64,000 nt of DNA from Virgibacillus halotolerans. GTDB lineage: Bacteria; Bacillota; Bacilli; Bacillales; Amphibacillaceae. The translations under genes and the position numbers were made by a program. The notes beneath the pieces were generated by a model. The model was not told where the DNA came from. It searched no databases and worked only from the letters and a program-made list of their open reading frames with translations. Positions 27,147 through 35,153 of this stretch are shown piece by piece; the first letter of the stretch is position 1, and every line of letters starts with the position of its first letter. The stretch is taken from assembly GCF_016908515.1 (NCBI RefSeq), contig NZ_JAFBEA010000005.1, positions 62,001 through 126,000 on the forward strand, read 5' to 3'.

Positions 27147-27728
27147 GTGGATTTAAAAGATGAACAAGATGTGATTGCTTTAATAGCTAAGGATCAATGG
27201 ATGATGGATATCCTGCAGGCAGCGAAAACATTAGATTTGCCTGATTGGTGGATTTGTGCAGGTTTTGTACGATCTAAAATTTGGGATACGTTACATCAAT
27301 TTGAGGAGAGAACTCCGCTACCTGATATTGATGTCATTTACTTTGATGAAAAGAATATGAGCGAGGCAGAAGAAAAACAGCTGGAAAAAATATTGTGTGA
27401 AATCATGCCTGACATTCCATGGTCCATAAAAAACCAGGCAAGAATGCATTTGCGAAATAACGTAGATCCCTACTATAGTGCAGAAGACGCAATTGGGAAA
27501 TTCCCAGAAACCGTAACGGCTCTGGGAATCCAGCTTGATAAAAATAATCAACTCAGACTAACTGCACCACACGGGGTAAAGGAGGTACTAGCAATGCGCA
27601 TTCATCCTACCCCGTGCTTTAGAAAATCAGCACAATTAATGAACATTTATCAAACACGAATCAATCAAAAAAACTGGGAGAAGCACTGGGATTTGATCCA
27701 ATATGCTGGTGAAAGAGGTCCAAACTAA
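27147..27728 (+). CDS. Nucleotidyltransferase-like protein (PF06042, COG3575)
   Basis: 193 residues. The family core is seen as WICAGFVRSKIWD, then PLPDIDVIYFD carrying the two acidic residues of a nucleotidyltransferase active site, and a C-terminal YQTRINQKNW. Function is unknown for the family. The start is GTG at 27147 with GGAGG eight bases before it; an upstream ATG would overlap the transporter gene. Confidence 0.78.
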   Translation: MDLKDEQDVIALIAKDQWMMDILQAAKTLDLPDWWICAGFVRSKIWDTLHQFEERTPLPDIDVIYFDEKNMSEAEEKQLEKILCEIMPDIPWSIKNQARMHLRNNVDPYYSAEDAIGKFPETVTALGIQLDKNNQLRLTAPHGVKEVLAMRIHPTPCFRKSAQLMNIYQTRINQKNWEKHWDLIQYAGERGPN

Positions 27729-27765
27729 ATCGAGCGCCTCCATCGGATTCGCGAATGCAGTCTCC

Positions 27766-28134
27766 TCATTCCCATTCCAAAAATTCAATCCGGTTTCCAA
27801 ATGGATCTCTTACATAAAAACGATTCGCTCCTGGAAGGCGTTCATCCACAACAAAATCCACATGTTTCCCATGTAAGTAGTCTTTCATCGCTATAATGTT
27901 TTTTACACGGATTGCTGGATGAGCTCTTTTGGCTGCAATAAAAGGATCCTCGAGTCCAACATGGATATTTACTGATCCCAGCTGGAACCATGCACCACCC
28001 TGTTTCCGTAATAAAGCAGGCTTCTCGATTTCCTCAAAGCCAAGAATCCCACAATAAAACTTTCGCGCGCGTTCTTCCCCACCAACTGGAATTGCCAGAT
28101 GTACATGATCAAGCCCTTCATACTGAAATGTCAT
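27766..28134 (-). CDS. VOC-family (glyoxalase-like) protein
   Basis: 122 residues with two beta-alpha-beta-beta-beta modules. Metal-site candidates are the early His in LDHVHLAI, a mid Glu/His region and the terminal FLEWE, preceded by RDPFGNRIE. It could be a small lyase or dioxygenase-like enzyme; the substrate is unknown. The start is the ATG at 28134 after GAGGAGGG. Confidence 0.8.
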   Translation of the reverse strand: MTFQYEGLDHVHLAIPVGGEERARKFYCGILGFEEIEKPALLRKQGGAWFQLGSVNIHVGLEDPFIAAKRAHPAIRVKNIIAMKDYLHGKHVDFVVDERLPGANRFYVRDPFGNRIEFLEWE

Positions 28135-28230
28135 CCAAACCCTCCTCAAAGTTACTATCATTCTATTCTTTTTCCCGCAATATGTATAATACTTTACACA
28201 AATAAACGATAAAACATTTACTTATACAAA

Positions 28231-28263
28231 AGGGACCAGTTTCTATTGAAGAAACTGGTCCCG
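28231..28263 (-). terminator. Strong hairpin, probable terminator
   Basis: A perfect 12-bp stem, GGGACCAGTTTC with GAAACTGGTCCC, has a short T-run on the minus strand. It would end transcripts coming from sspL and the acyl-CoA ligase side. Confidence 0.65.
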
Positions 28264-28301
28264 GTTATTTGTAAAAGATACAGGCCACAATTGCCGTATT
28301 T

Positions 28302-28418
28302 TTAATAAAAAGTTTTAAACCACCACTTCTCCAAGTGGGTGTTTGCAGAAAGCTTCTTGTCTTCCGCTGCATAATGACGGCGCGACATTTCGCTTTCAAT
28401 GTAAAACTCCCTATTCAT
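28302..28418 (-). CDS. Possible small protein, weak
   Basis: 38 codons reading MNREFYIESEMSRRHYAAED and ending WWFKTFY. The composition is protein-like and the frame lies between sspL and a strong terminator, but no good ribosome site precedes the ATG and I recognise no family. Confidence 0.25.
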   Translation of the reverse strand: MNREFYIESEMSRRHYAAEDKKLSANTHLEKWWFKTFY

Positions 28419-28543
28419 CTGTTAGAGGTTAAAACTTAAATTCATACGAACATCGTAGCTTGTAAATTCATTATAACCCTTCCGCATAAAAACTGCAACG
28501 AAAAATACTTCCTATTTTTATAATTGTGCTATTTGCTCACCTA

Positions 28544-28684
28544 TTAACCCTTTGTTTGCTTCTTTTTCGCCCGCTGCTCAAGCTGGGACTTTGGCTCCTG
28601 ATCTGCTTCATCCTCAGCGTATCCTTGTGGATTCACACTCGTACGGACCCGCGTCTCATTCCAATTATCATTCTTTTTTGGCAT
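28544..28684 (-). CDS. sspL: Small acid-soluble spore protein L
   Basis: 46 residues. The core VNPQGYAEDEADQEPKSQLE followed by QRAKKKQTKG lines up with B. subtilis SspL (VTPQG, then DPKTELEERAKK). GGAGGTG precedes the ATG. SspL is a minor spore-core protein expressed in the forespore; its presence indicates a spore-former. It lies 42 bp after the acyl-CoA ligase stop in the same orientation. Confidence 0.75.
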   Translation of the reverse strand: MPKKNDNWNETRVRTSVNPQGYAEDEADQEPKSQLEQRAKKKQTKG

Positions 28685-28726
28685 TAGAATCACCTCCAGT
28701 ACATAGCGTTTCCTGTTTAGCTCGGA

Positions 28727-30322
28727 TTATGATTTTCCAAGCTGCTCGTATTGATCCCTCAAAGCACGTTTCAAAACTTTTCCGCTCGGATTCTTTGGCA
28801 TATCCTTTATGAACTCCACATGTTTCGGTACTTTATATTTTGCTAATTTCGCTTTACAGAAATCAATGACATCATCCGTCGTTAAACTTTTCCCCTCTTT
28901 TAAAACGATAATTGCAGTCACCGCTTCGATCCAATAAGCATCAGGAATACGAATTACCGCTACTTCTGATACACCATCTATTTGGTAAATGATTTCTTCC
29001 ACTTCTCTGCTCGAAACATTTTCACCACCTGTATTGATCATATCCTTTTTACGATCAACAATCGTGACATATCCCTCATCATCCATGACACCAAGGTCGC
29101 CACTGTGAAACCAACCATTTTTGAATGCTTCAGCCGTTTTATCCGGATCATGCAAATATCCTTTCATTGCATGTGGCGTTCGATGAACAATCTCTCCGGT
29201 TTCTCCCCTTGCCACTTCCTGATCATGTTCATCCACAATTTTTGTTTGGACATTTAATGTAGGTACGCCGGCAGACCCTAGTTTCCGCAATTGATCTTCC
29301 GGTTGGAGTGCCGTTGCAAGTGGGGCAACCTCCGTTTGTCCATAAAAGTTCCATATACGTGCATTTGGCAATCGTTCGGCCAATTCTTTTAAAACTTCCC
29401 GTGGCATAATCGCTGCACCATAATAACATTTTTCCAGTGTCGACAAATCCCGCTTATCGAAATCTGGATGACGTAATAATGCGATCCAAACTGTTGGAGG
29501 ACAAAATAATTGCGTTGCTGCCTCTGTTTCAATAGTTTTTAAAATCAATTCTGGGCTTGCTTCTCCCAAAATAACCCCGCTGGAGCCTAAATAAACACTT
29601 GGTCCCAGGAACACATGTAACTGTGCACTATGATAAAGTGGCAGTGCATGAACGGCCACATCCTCTGCCCCCATCTTTCCATCCACAATGCTGCTGACGT
29701 ATTCACTAACAATACTCTTATGAGAGAGCATGACGCCTTTCGGACGTGATTCAGTACCACTTGTATACAGCACCTGTGCCAAGTCATCATCAGCAATTTC
29801 CGCTTCAACAAAAGCAGTCGATTGGTCCGCACGAGCCCCGGCTAATGTTATCCAGGAAGGATCGCTTGATTCCGAAGTATTTATCAAATATCGTTGTTTA
29901 ATTTCCAATCTTCCAACAGACTGATCGAGGATTGGCGCATATTCTTCAGAAGCAATGAATCCGCTTACTTCAGCGTGTTCCAAAATATACTGCACATCTT
30001 CCATCGACAACATATAGTTGATAGGGATCATCACAGCACCAATCCGAGCCAAAGCGAAATTAACGACAACAAAATCCAGACTGTTTTTGGACATGACGGT
30101 TATCATATCCCCTTTCTTCATGCCATCCGCTAAAAATGCCCGTGATGTCTGATTGACCATATCATCTAATTCTGCGTAGTTAACGCGCTCCTTTTGATAG
30201 GCAAACGCAAATTTTTCCGGCATTCGATCGCGTGTCCTTGCCAATAGATCACCTAGTGTATTACGCCGGGCGCGTGACAACGTTTGATCCAGTTCATCAT
30301 TTACATGTGATTCCGTTTGCAT
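28727..30322 (-). CDS. Acyl-CoA synthetase / AMP-dependent ligase
   Basis: 531 residues of the ANL superfamily. Core motifs are YTSGTESRPKGVMLSH (P-loop-like), YGQTEV, GWFHSGDLG and the C-terminal lysine region NPSGKVLKRALR. It activates a carboxylic acid as acyl-AMP and then the CoA thioester; the size and motifs fit medium- or long-chain fatty acids, but the chain length is not readable. The start is the ATG at 30322 with GGAGGAG upstream. Confidence 0.88.
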   Translation of the reverse strand: MQTESHVNDELDQTLSRARRNTLGDLLARTRDRMPEKFAFAYQKERVNYAELDDMVNQTSRAFLADGMKKGDMITVMSKNSLDFVVVNFALARIGAVMIPINYMLSMEDVQYILEHAEVSGFIASEEYAPILDQSVGRLEIKQRYLINTSESSDPSWITLAGARADQSTAFVEAEIADDDLAQVLYTSGTESRPKGVMLSHKSIVSEYVSSIVDGKMGAEDVAVHALPLYHSAQLHVFLGPSVYLGSSGVILGEASPELILKTIETEAATQLFCPPTVWIALLRHPDFDKRDLSTLEKCYYGAAIMPREVLKELAERLPNARIWNFYGQTEVAPLATALQPEDQLRKLGSAGVPTLNVQTKIVDEHDQEVARGETGEIVHRTPHAMKGYLHDPDKTAEAFKNGWFHSGDLGVMDDEGYVTIVDRKKDMINTGGENVSSREVEEIIYQIDGVSEVAVIRIPDAYWIEAVTAIIVLKEGKSLTTDDVIDFCKAKLAKYKVPKHVEFIKDMPKNPSGKVLKRALRDQYEQLGKS

Positions 30323-30471
30323 TTTTACCACTCCTCCAATAGATTTTATAATGGTTTCCACACTAAATATTCTATTTCTTATTTTAATTCAGATAATTAA
30401 ATGTGGCAAGCTTATATAATAAGAAAATCCAAGAAGACCACTTGGTCCTTATAGATCCTCTATCAAGTAAG

Positions 30472-30786
30472 ATGTCCGCTATGGGAAGTCGCTTTCCGCG
30501 GGTGCCTCGGCAAGGGGTATGTCGACGTTGCCCGCAAAGGGCGGTTTTAGTCGACCTTCATCAATGCTTCCTCGAAAGCAAAGAACACTTTCTGCGGGAT
30601 CTTCAGTTGTTGCTTTTCCCGCAGGAGTCGACTTCCCTCCGCTCCCATCACCATAGCGGAGGAAATACACGTAGACTCCTGCAGGAAAAGCGCAGTCGCT
30701 GAGACCCCGCAAGAAAAGTGGGATTCTTTTCTGAGGAGGCTCAGTGCAAGCCTGCGGAAAGCGTAGTGTGTTTCTGGAGCGGTAGG
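30472..30786. repeat. Paired palindromic repeat element B
   Basis: Same build as element A. A left unit contains TCGCTTTCCGCGGG and GCAGGAGTCGACTTCC, and an inverted right unit runs from GAAATACACGTAGACTCC to GCGGAAAGCGTAGTGTG. The two are about 15 bp apart. The left unit carries an extra internal palindrome region. Frames of more than 80 codons cross it on both strands but reflect its GC content, not genes. Confidence 0.8.
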
Positions 30787-30822
30787 TATATTGGCCGCCA
30801 TTCATTTATACTTTTACATGTA

Positions 30823-30855
30823 ATAAAGCCTGGAGTACCATTCCCCCAGGCCTTA
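30823..30855 (-). terminator. Terminator of the sppA-yteJ operon
   Basis: AAAGCCTGG pairs with CCAGGCCTT, next to the stop of the RDD-family gene, with T-rich exit sequence on the minus strand. Confidence 0.7.
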
Positions 30856-30857
30856 TC

Positions 30858-31334
30858 CTAATCTGTAAAAACTACTTTTGTATTTCCAATCATATCGTGA
30901 ATCCCTTGTTTATCCGTATTAAAAGCAACAACGAGGTAAAGAAACATGGTAATAAAAAACACACGTTGGATAAACCTGCCTATCACTTCTCTAAATAGCA
31001 GATCCCCCCACTTCAATGGTTGATGATCCCCACGAATTACTTTTATTCCAAATATCATCTTTCCTAGCGTCTGACTAAAATACTTGGTCATTAATAAAAA
31101 ATAGACATAATAAACAACTGCTCCTATGATCCCTGTTACCGTCCAAAAGCCGATATCAATTGCTTTACCGTCATTTATAAATTGAAACGGGATGAGCAAA
31201 ATACCGCTTATACTAAAGATAACAATTAAATCGGCCAGGTATGCCCAGAACCGCATCCAAAAACCTGCATACCTTGTTTCGCCAATCGGAGGCGTGTTTT
31301 CCGATGTTGTATATACAGTTTGTTCTTCACTCAT
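30858..31334 (-). CDS. yteJ: RDD-family membrane protein, YteJ
   Basis: 158 residues with the RDD hallmarks: Arg in YAGFWMRFWAYLADLIV, Asp in the first helix, and later KMIFGIKVIRGD. There are about three to four membrane helices. It follows sppA by 12 bp, as in B. subtilis, where YteJ modulates the SppA protease that counters lantibiotics and other lipopeptides. Confidence 0.85.
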   Translation of the reverse strand: MSEEQTVYTTSENTPPIGETRYAGFWMRFWAYLADLIVIFSISGILLIPFQFINDGKAIDIGFWTVTGIIGAVVYYVYFLLMTKYFSQTLGKMIFGIKVIRGDHQPLKWGDLLFREVIGRFIQRVFFITMFLYLVVAFNTDKQGIHDMIGNTKVVFTD

Positions 31335-31346
31335 AACGGTTCCTCC

Positions 31347-32342
31347 CTACTTGGAATATAAATACATGGCACGTGGTGCACCTGAGTCCCTTAATAGTTC
31401 TTTCATACCGACTAAATCAGATTCCGAACCAAAAATATTTTGCACTTTTCCACCGATTAGTTCACTAATAGGGGAATTATTCTCATATTCGATGACAGTG
31501 GCATTTTTCAAATCATAATCGTCCTTCATCATGGCAATCGTATCATCCATAGAACCTAAATCATCAACTAAACCATTTTCTTTTGCTTGGGTTCCAGTAT
31601 AGACACGTCCATCACCTAACTGCCTTACTTCCTTGTCTGATAATCCCCGTCCATCAACAATTACTTGTACGAACTCATCGTAAAGCTCATCAATCATTGT
31701 TTGCAAAATGTCACGTTCATCATTCGTCATTTCACGATTTGATGACATAATATCCTTGAATTCCCCGCTTTTTATTGTATTAAAATCAATGCCAAGTTTG
31801 TCCGCCAATTCCGCGTAATTCATGCTTTCCATAATGACACCAATGGAGCCGGTCAATGTGGCTGGATGGGCTACAATTTTATCAGCAGGAGCAGCGACGT
31901 AATAACCACCTGATGCTGCTGTATTACCCATGGAAACATACACAGGCTTTTCATATTTTTCCTGAATTACTTTGATTTTATCATGGATTTCCGCACTCTC
32001 AACAACACCGCCACCAGGCGTATTCACTTGTAAGATAATGCCGTTTATTCCACTATCTTCCCCTGCTTCTTCAAGCATTTCCAAAAATCGTTTATGATTA
32101 TATCCATTTGAAGTCAACAAACTACTGTCGGAACCACCCTGAATGACTCCTTCCAGATTTAATACAGCGATTTTCTCCGTACCCTTTCCGTTATCAATGA
32201 TTTTTTCATTAAAATTCTTTTCACCCTGGTTAAATAGTTTCGAGAAGTCAGTAGTTGCAATCGACGTTGTCAGTTGAAAGCCAATTGAAATAACAAATAA
32301 AACCGCAGCAATAACCAACGCAATCCAACGTTTTTTATCCAT
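31347..32342 (-). CDS. sppA: Signal peptide peptidase SppA
   Basis: 331 residues. One N-terminal anchor at about 6-24 is followed by an S49 protease domain. The catalytic Ser144 lies in TAASGGYYVA and Lys196 in KSGEFKD, 52 residues apart as in the B. subtilis Ser/Lys dyad. It degrades leftover signal peptides and misfolded envelope proteins at the membrane. It is the promoter-proximal gene of the sppA-yteJ operon. Confidence 0.92.
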   Translation of the reverse strand: MDKKRWIALVIAAVLFVISIGFQLTTSIATTDFSKLFNQGEKNFNEKIIDNGKGTEKIAVLNLEGVIQGGSDSSLLTSNGYNHKRFLEMLEEAGEDSGINGIILQVNTPGGGVVESAEIHDKIKVIQEKYEKPVYVSMGNTAASGGYYVAAPADKIVAHPATLTGSIGVIMESMNYAELADKLGIDFNTIKSGEFKDIMSSNREMTNDERDILQTMIDELYDEFVQVIVDGRGLSDKEVRQLGDGRVYTGTQAKENGLVDDLGSMDDTIAMMKDDYDLKNATVIEYENNSPISELIGGKVQNIFGSESDLVGMKELLRDSGAPRAMYLYSK

Positions 32343-32432
32343 ATATGTTCCTCCATTTCATGTATCGTCACTTATAAGCATATACTTTTATCGTATGGTT
32401 TCCTAATCTGATTTAATTGATACAGATTTAGA

Positions 32433-33044
32433 CTAAATGTAAAGCTTGTTGCTTCGTTTGGACCGTTTTAATTTTGGCGGGAAATAACCGTGATCGTAAA
32501 TTTTTCCTTTTGTCATTTGACATTTCTCCAAAAATTGGTCAAGGAATCCGGTTTGATAAGTTTCCATTGCTTTCATTAAAACCTTTGCCGCCACCCTAGC
32601 ATCTTCCAATGCGTGGTGGTGTTCAAATGTAATACCATGACTTGCTGCCAGTGTATTTAGTTTATGATTGTGCAAATCAGGCCAAACCTTTTTAGCTATA
32701 TTCACGGTACAAAGATATTCCATTTCAGGATATGGCAGGTGAAAATAATCCAACGTTTTTCGCAACACACTCATGTCAAAACTGGCGTTGTGAGCAACGA
32801 CTACATGATGCGCCAAATATTTATGTAGTGTCGGCCATAACTCCTTAAACGTTGGGGCTTCCTGCACATCTTTTTCAGTAATGCCATGAATATAGGTGTT
32901 CATTGATTTGAACGCCATTAGCGGGTTTATTAAACTATAAAACTCATCAATAATTTCGTGTTCATTGGCAACAACAACACCAATCGCACATGGACTATGC
33001 CGCTGTTCATTGGCGGTTTCAAAATCGATGGAGATAAAGTTCAT
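32433..33044 (-). CDS. DEDDh 3'-5' exonuclease (DnaQ/PolC-like)
   Basis: 203 residues. Exo I is IDFETAN (Asp, Glu), Exo II is VAHNASFDMSVL (Asp), and Exo III has HHALEDARV (His, Asp). It is a free-standing proofreading-type exonuclease; the role could be DNA repair or RNA turnover. The start is the ATG at 33044 after AAAGGAG. Confidence 0.85.
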   Translation of the reverse strand: MNFISIDFETANEQRHSPCAIGVVVANEHEIIDEFYSLINPLMAFKSMNTYIHGITEKDVQEAPTFKELWPTLHKYLAHHVVVAHNASFDMSVLRKTLDYFHLPYPEMEYLCTVNIAKKVWPDLHNHKLNTLAASHGITFEHHHALEDARVAAKVLMKAMETYQTGFLDQFLEKCQMTKGKIYDHGYFPPKLKRSKRSNKLYI

Positions 33045-33243
33045 TGCTGATACGCTCCTTTCCATTAGCTGAACTACATACAAAATCACATATTATTTGC
33101 ATGGTTAATAGGATACTAATGATTTACTTTCTTCATTATACCAATTTACCTTTATGAACAACAATAAAAGAATATAGGGCGTGCTACTTACGATCTGAAT
33201 GATCTGTACACGTATTTAGTAAGAATCACAAGGAGGAATGGGC

Positions 33244-33780
33244 ATGACAATAGCAATCATACATGGGTCCAGTCGGGAAAATGGGAATACGGAATATTTA
33301 ACCTACCAGGCTATTTCAAAAGAACGGGGAACACATATCTATTTACGGGATCATACGATACATCCGATTGTCGATGAACGACATGCAGACGAAGGGTTCC
33401 AAGAGGTCGAGGACGATCATAAGAAACTGATTGGTCAAATCCTCACGCACGATGTCATTGTTTTTTCAACACCGATTTATTGGTATAGCATGTCAGGCCC
33501 AATGAAAATCTTCATTGATCGCTCATCACAAATTATGCGGGATCCCGATTATGCTCATTTTAAGCAAGGGATGAAGGGAAAGAAAGTTTATGTTATCGCT
33601 GTTGGTGGCGACCAACCGCGTATAAAAGGATTACCGCTTATTCAACAGTTCCAATATATTTGCCAGTATTACAGTATGTCATTCGAGGGATATATAATCG
33701 GAAAAGCAAGCAGACCCGGGGATATTAAAAATGATAAAAGCGCATTGGAAGCTGCTTCCAGCTTGTTGCAGGATCGGTAA
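33244..33780 (+). CDS. Flavodoxin-family NAD(P)H-dependent reductase
   Basis: 178 residues. The FMN phosphate loop is HGSSRENGNTEYL, and a second flavin contact is TPIYWYSMSGPMK. It resembles B. subtilis YwqN-type quinone or azo-like reductases. The start is the ATG at 33244, seven bases after AAGGAGG; the ATG at 33238 is too close to that site. Confidence 0.82.
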   Translation: MTIAIIHGSSRENGNTEYLTYQAISKERGTHIYLRDHTIHPIVDERHADEGFQEVEDDHKKLIGQILTHDVIVFSTPIYWYSMSGPMKIFIDRSSQIMRDPDYAHFKQGMKGKKVYVIAVGGDQPRIKGLPLIQQFQYICQYYSMSFEGYIIGKASRPGDIKNDKSALEAASSLLQDR

Positions 33781-33786
33781 CATAAC

Positions 33787-33833
33787 GAAAAAAAGCGGGG
33801 AACTGGATCAATCACTGTCCCCCGCTTTTTCAT
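33787..33833. terminator. Bidirectional terminator
   Basis: AAAAAGCGGGG pairs with CCCCGCTTTTT. It is shared by the convergent flavoprotein and PepSY genes. Confidence 0.85.
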
Positions 33834-34217
33834 TTAATCCAATTCTATTTCTACTATTTCACCTGTGTTCATATTAACAGCAACTTCATACTTTACACCC
33901 TGTGCTGTTACAATATCCACTTCATATACTCGCACACCTTTTTCCGTATCCATTTCCACTTTTACGACTTGCCCAGGCACCTGTTCAAGCGCAATATTCA
34001 TTGCCTCTTCAATTGTAATCTGGCGATGAAAATGCTGCCCGTTATCATAATTCATAGGATTATTCCATCCTTGGTCCTGTTGCCATTCCGGTTGTTGGTG
34101 ATACGGATTTGGTTGTTCTTGATATGGATTCGGTTGTTCTTGATACGGATTTGGCTGTTGTTGATATGGGTTTCGCTGTTGTTGATATGGATTTTGATGA
34201 TTCCAATTGCGATGCAT
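33834..34217 (-). CDS. PepSY-domain protein with N-terminal NPYQQQ repeats
   Basis: 127 residues. Residues 9-43 are five tandem heptads of the form NPYQ(Q/E)Q(P/R), followed by a Trp/Gln-rich linker and a C-terminal PepSY domain (about 68-127: ITIEEAMNIALEQVPGQVVK, then TGEIVEIELD). It has no signal peptide, so it is either cytoplasmic or a coat-like protein. PepSY domains often inhibit proteases; the role here is unknown. Confidence 0.75.
   Translation of the reverse strand: MHRNWNHQNPYQQQRNPYQQQPNPYQEQPNPYQEQPNPYHQQPEWQQDQGWNNPMNYDNGQHFHRQITIEEAMNIALEQVPGQVVKVEMDTEKGVRVYEVDIVTAQGVKYEVAVNMNTGEIVEIELD
34089..34193. repeat. Five 21-bp tandem repeats within the PepSY gene
   Basis: Five imperfect 21-bp units encode the NPYQQQP heptads. 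The copy number could vary by slippage without a frameshift. Confidence 0.8.
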
Positions 34218-34321
34218 ATATCATTCTCCTTTTAGGTTAGTAAACTCATTCATCATTCTATTCGTTTGCCTATGATAGGTGCCCTTCCTTCTGGAAAATA
34301 GGCAAAAATCCAATATTTGTA

Positions 34322-34346
34322 GTTTTAAATTTATATGAACGGGTAG
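34322..34346 (+). promoter_or_regulatory. Sigma-B-like promoter of the stress protein gene
   Basis: GTTTTA at 34322-34327, 13 bp, then GGGTAG at 34341-34346. This is close to the sigma-B pattern GTTTAA-N12-15-GGGTAT. The gene downstream encodes a GSP17M/YflT-type general stress protein, which fits. Confidence 0.6.
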
Positions 34347-34369
34347 ACACAATATAGGATATTCTAACT

Positions 34370-34432
34370 GGCTGTTTTCATATACTGATGGGACAAACTC
34401 AAGGTGCAGTCCCCATCTTTTAGAGAACAGCC
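34370..34432. repeat. 63-bp miniature element with TIRs, ends of element E joined
   Basis: GGCTGTT (34370-34376) and AACAGCC (34426-34432) are perfect inverted ends. The inner GATGGGAC/GTCCCCATC makes a second stem. The first about 18 bp and last about 46 bp match the ends of the 563-bp element at 47757-48319. It lies in the 5' leader between the sigma-B-like promoter and the stress gene. Confidence 0.65.
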
Positions 34433-34456
34433 TTCTATAAAAAGGAGATGAAAAAA

Positions 34457-34882
34457 ATGTCTAACGAAGTATATGGTCCTTTTCCTTCTGTAGACGAAGC
34501 AGTTGCCTTGGTGGACGGATTACAATTAAAAGGGACAACAGCTGATGATATTTCTATCTTCACAAATAAAGATCATATGGAGGAACTAAAGAAGCGGACG
34601 GCAGTAAAGGTGGAAACAGATAAATCCGATTCTGATGAGGTAAAACAGGATACATTGATGGATAAGGTAAAGAATATATTCGTTCATACGGAAGATTCAA
34701 CATTGAATATGCATGACAAGTTAGTTCATTTAGGCGTTTCCGACAAGCATGCAACAGTCTATATGACAGCTATTGAAGCTGGTAAAATATTGGTAGTTGC
34801 AGATGATAAGGTACGAATGGGACATGATCCGCTGTTTGATAGCGACTACGATGGGTCATTAAGTGTACGCAGAAACGTATAA
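34457..34882 (+). CDS. General stress protein, GSP17M/YflT-like
   Basis: 141 residues. The N-terminal YflT domain is recognisable (VYGPFPSVDEAVALVDGLQ, then DDISIFTNKDH), with a C-terminal half holding LGVSDKHATVYMTAIEAGKILVV. Such proteins belong to the sigma-B general stress response in B. subtilis; the molecular role is unknown. The start is the ATG at 34457, nine bases after AAAGGAG. Confidence 0.8.
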   Translation: MSNEVYGPFPSVDEAVALVDGLQLKGTTADDISIFTNKDHMEELKKRTAVKVETDKSDSDEVKQDTLMDKVKNIFVHTEDSTLNMHDKLVHLGVSDKHATVYMTAIEAGKILVVADDKVRMGHDPLFDSDYDGSLSVRRNV

Positions 34883-34917
34883 TTTTTATATAAAGTCGAT
34901 TTATATTATACTAATTA

Positions 34918-34957
34918 AGCAGGGATGTAACTATAGAAGACACCTCTGCTTTTTTTA
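34918..34957 (+). terminator. Terminator of the stress protein gene
   Basis: AAGCAG-G-TG pairs with CA-C-CTGCTT, followed by seven Ts, 35 bp after the stop. Confidence 0.7.
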
Positions 34958-35033
34958 ATCTCTTTTTATTGATGAAAAAGGAAACATTCACCTATTGTTC
35001 AATGGTAAGTTATAAATTCGTCATAAAAGAGGC

Positions 35034-35058
35034 GTTCAAAATTCTTATTTAAGGGTAA
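35034..35058 (+). promoter_or_regulatory. Sigma-B-like promoter of the cytochrome bd operon
   Basis: GTTCAA at 35034-35039, 13 bp, then GGGTAA at 35053-35058, about 95 bp before the cydA start. It has the same spacing as the sigma-B-like promoter 700 bp upstream. Confidence 0.5.
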
Positions 35059-35153
35059 GATAGATAGTAGGGTTAATTCCATAAAACATAACTTGAAAAT
35101 GCTTATGCTCAAGTGTGCACGTAAGAAATTTTATTTTAAAAGGAGGGTCACCC

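Noticed and set aside
30479-30805. Frames of 84-108 codons in the repeat element near 30.6 kb
   Set aside because: They arise from the GC-rich palindromic repeats, occur on both strands, and have no ribosome site or protein family.
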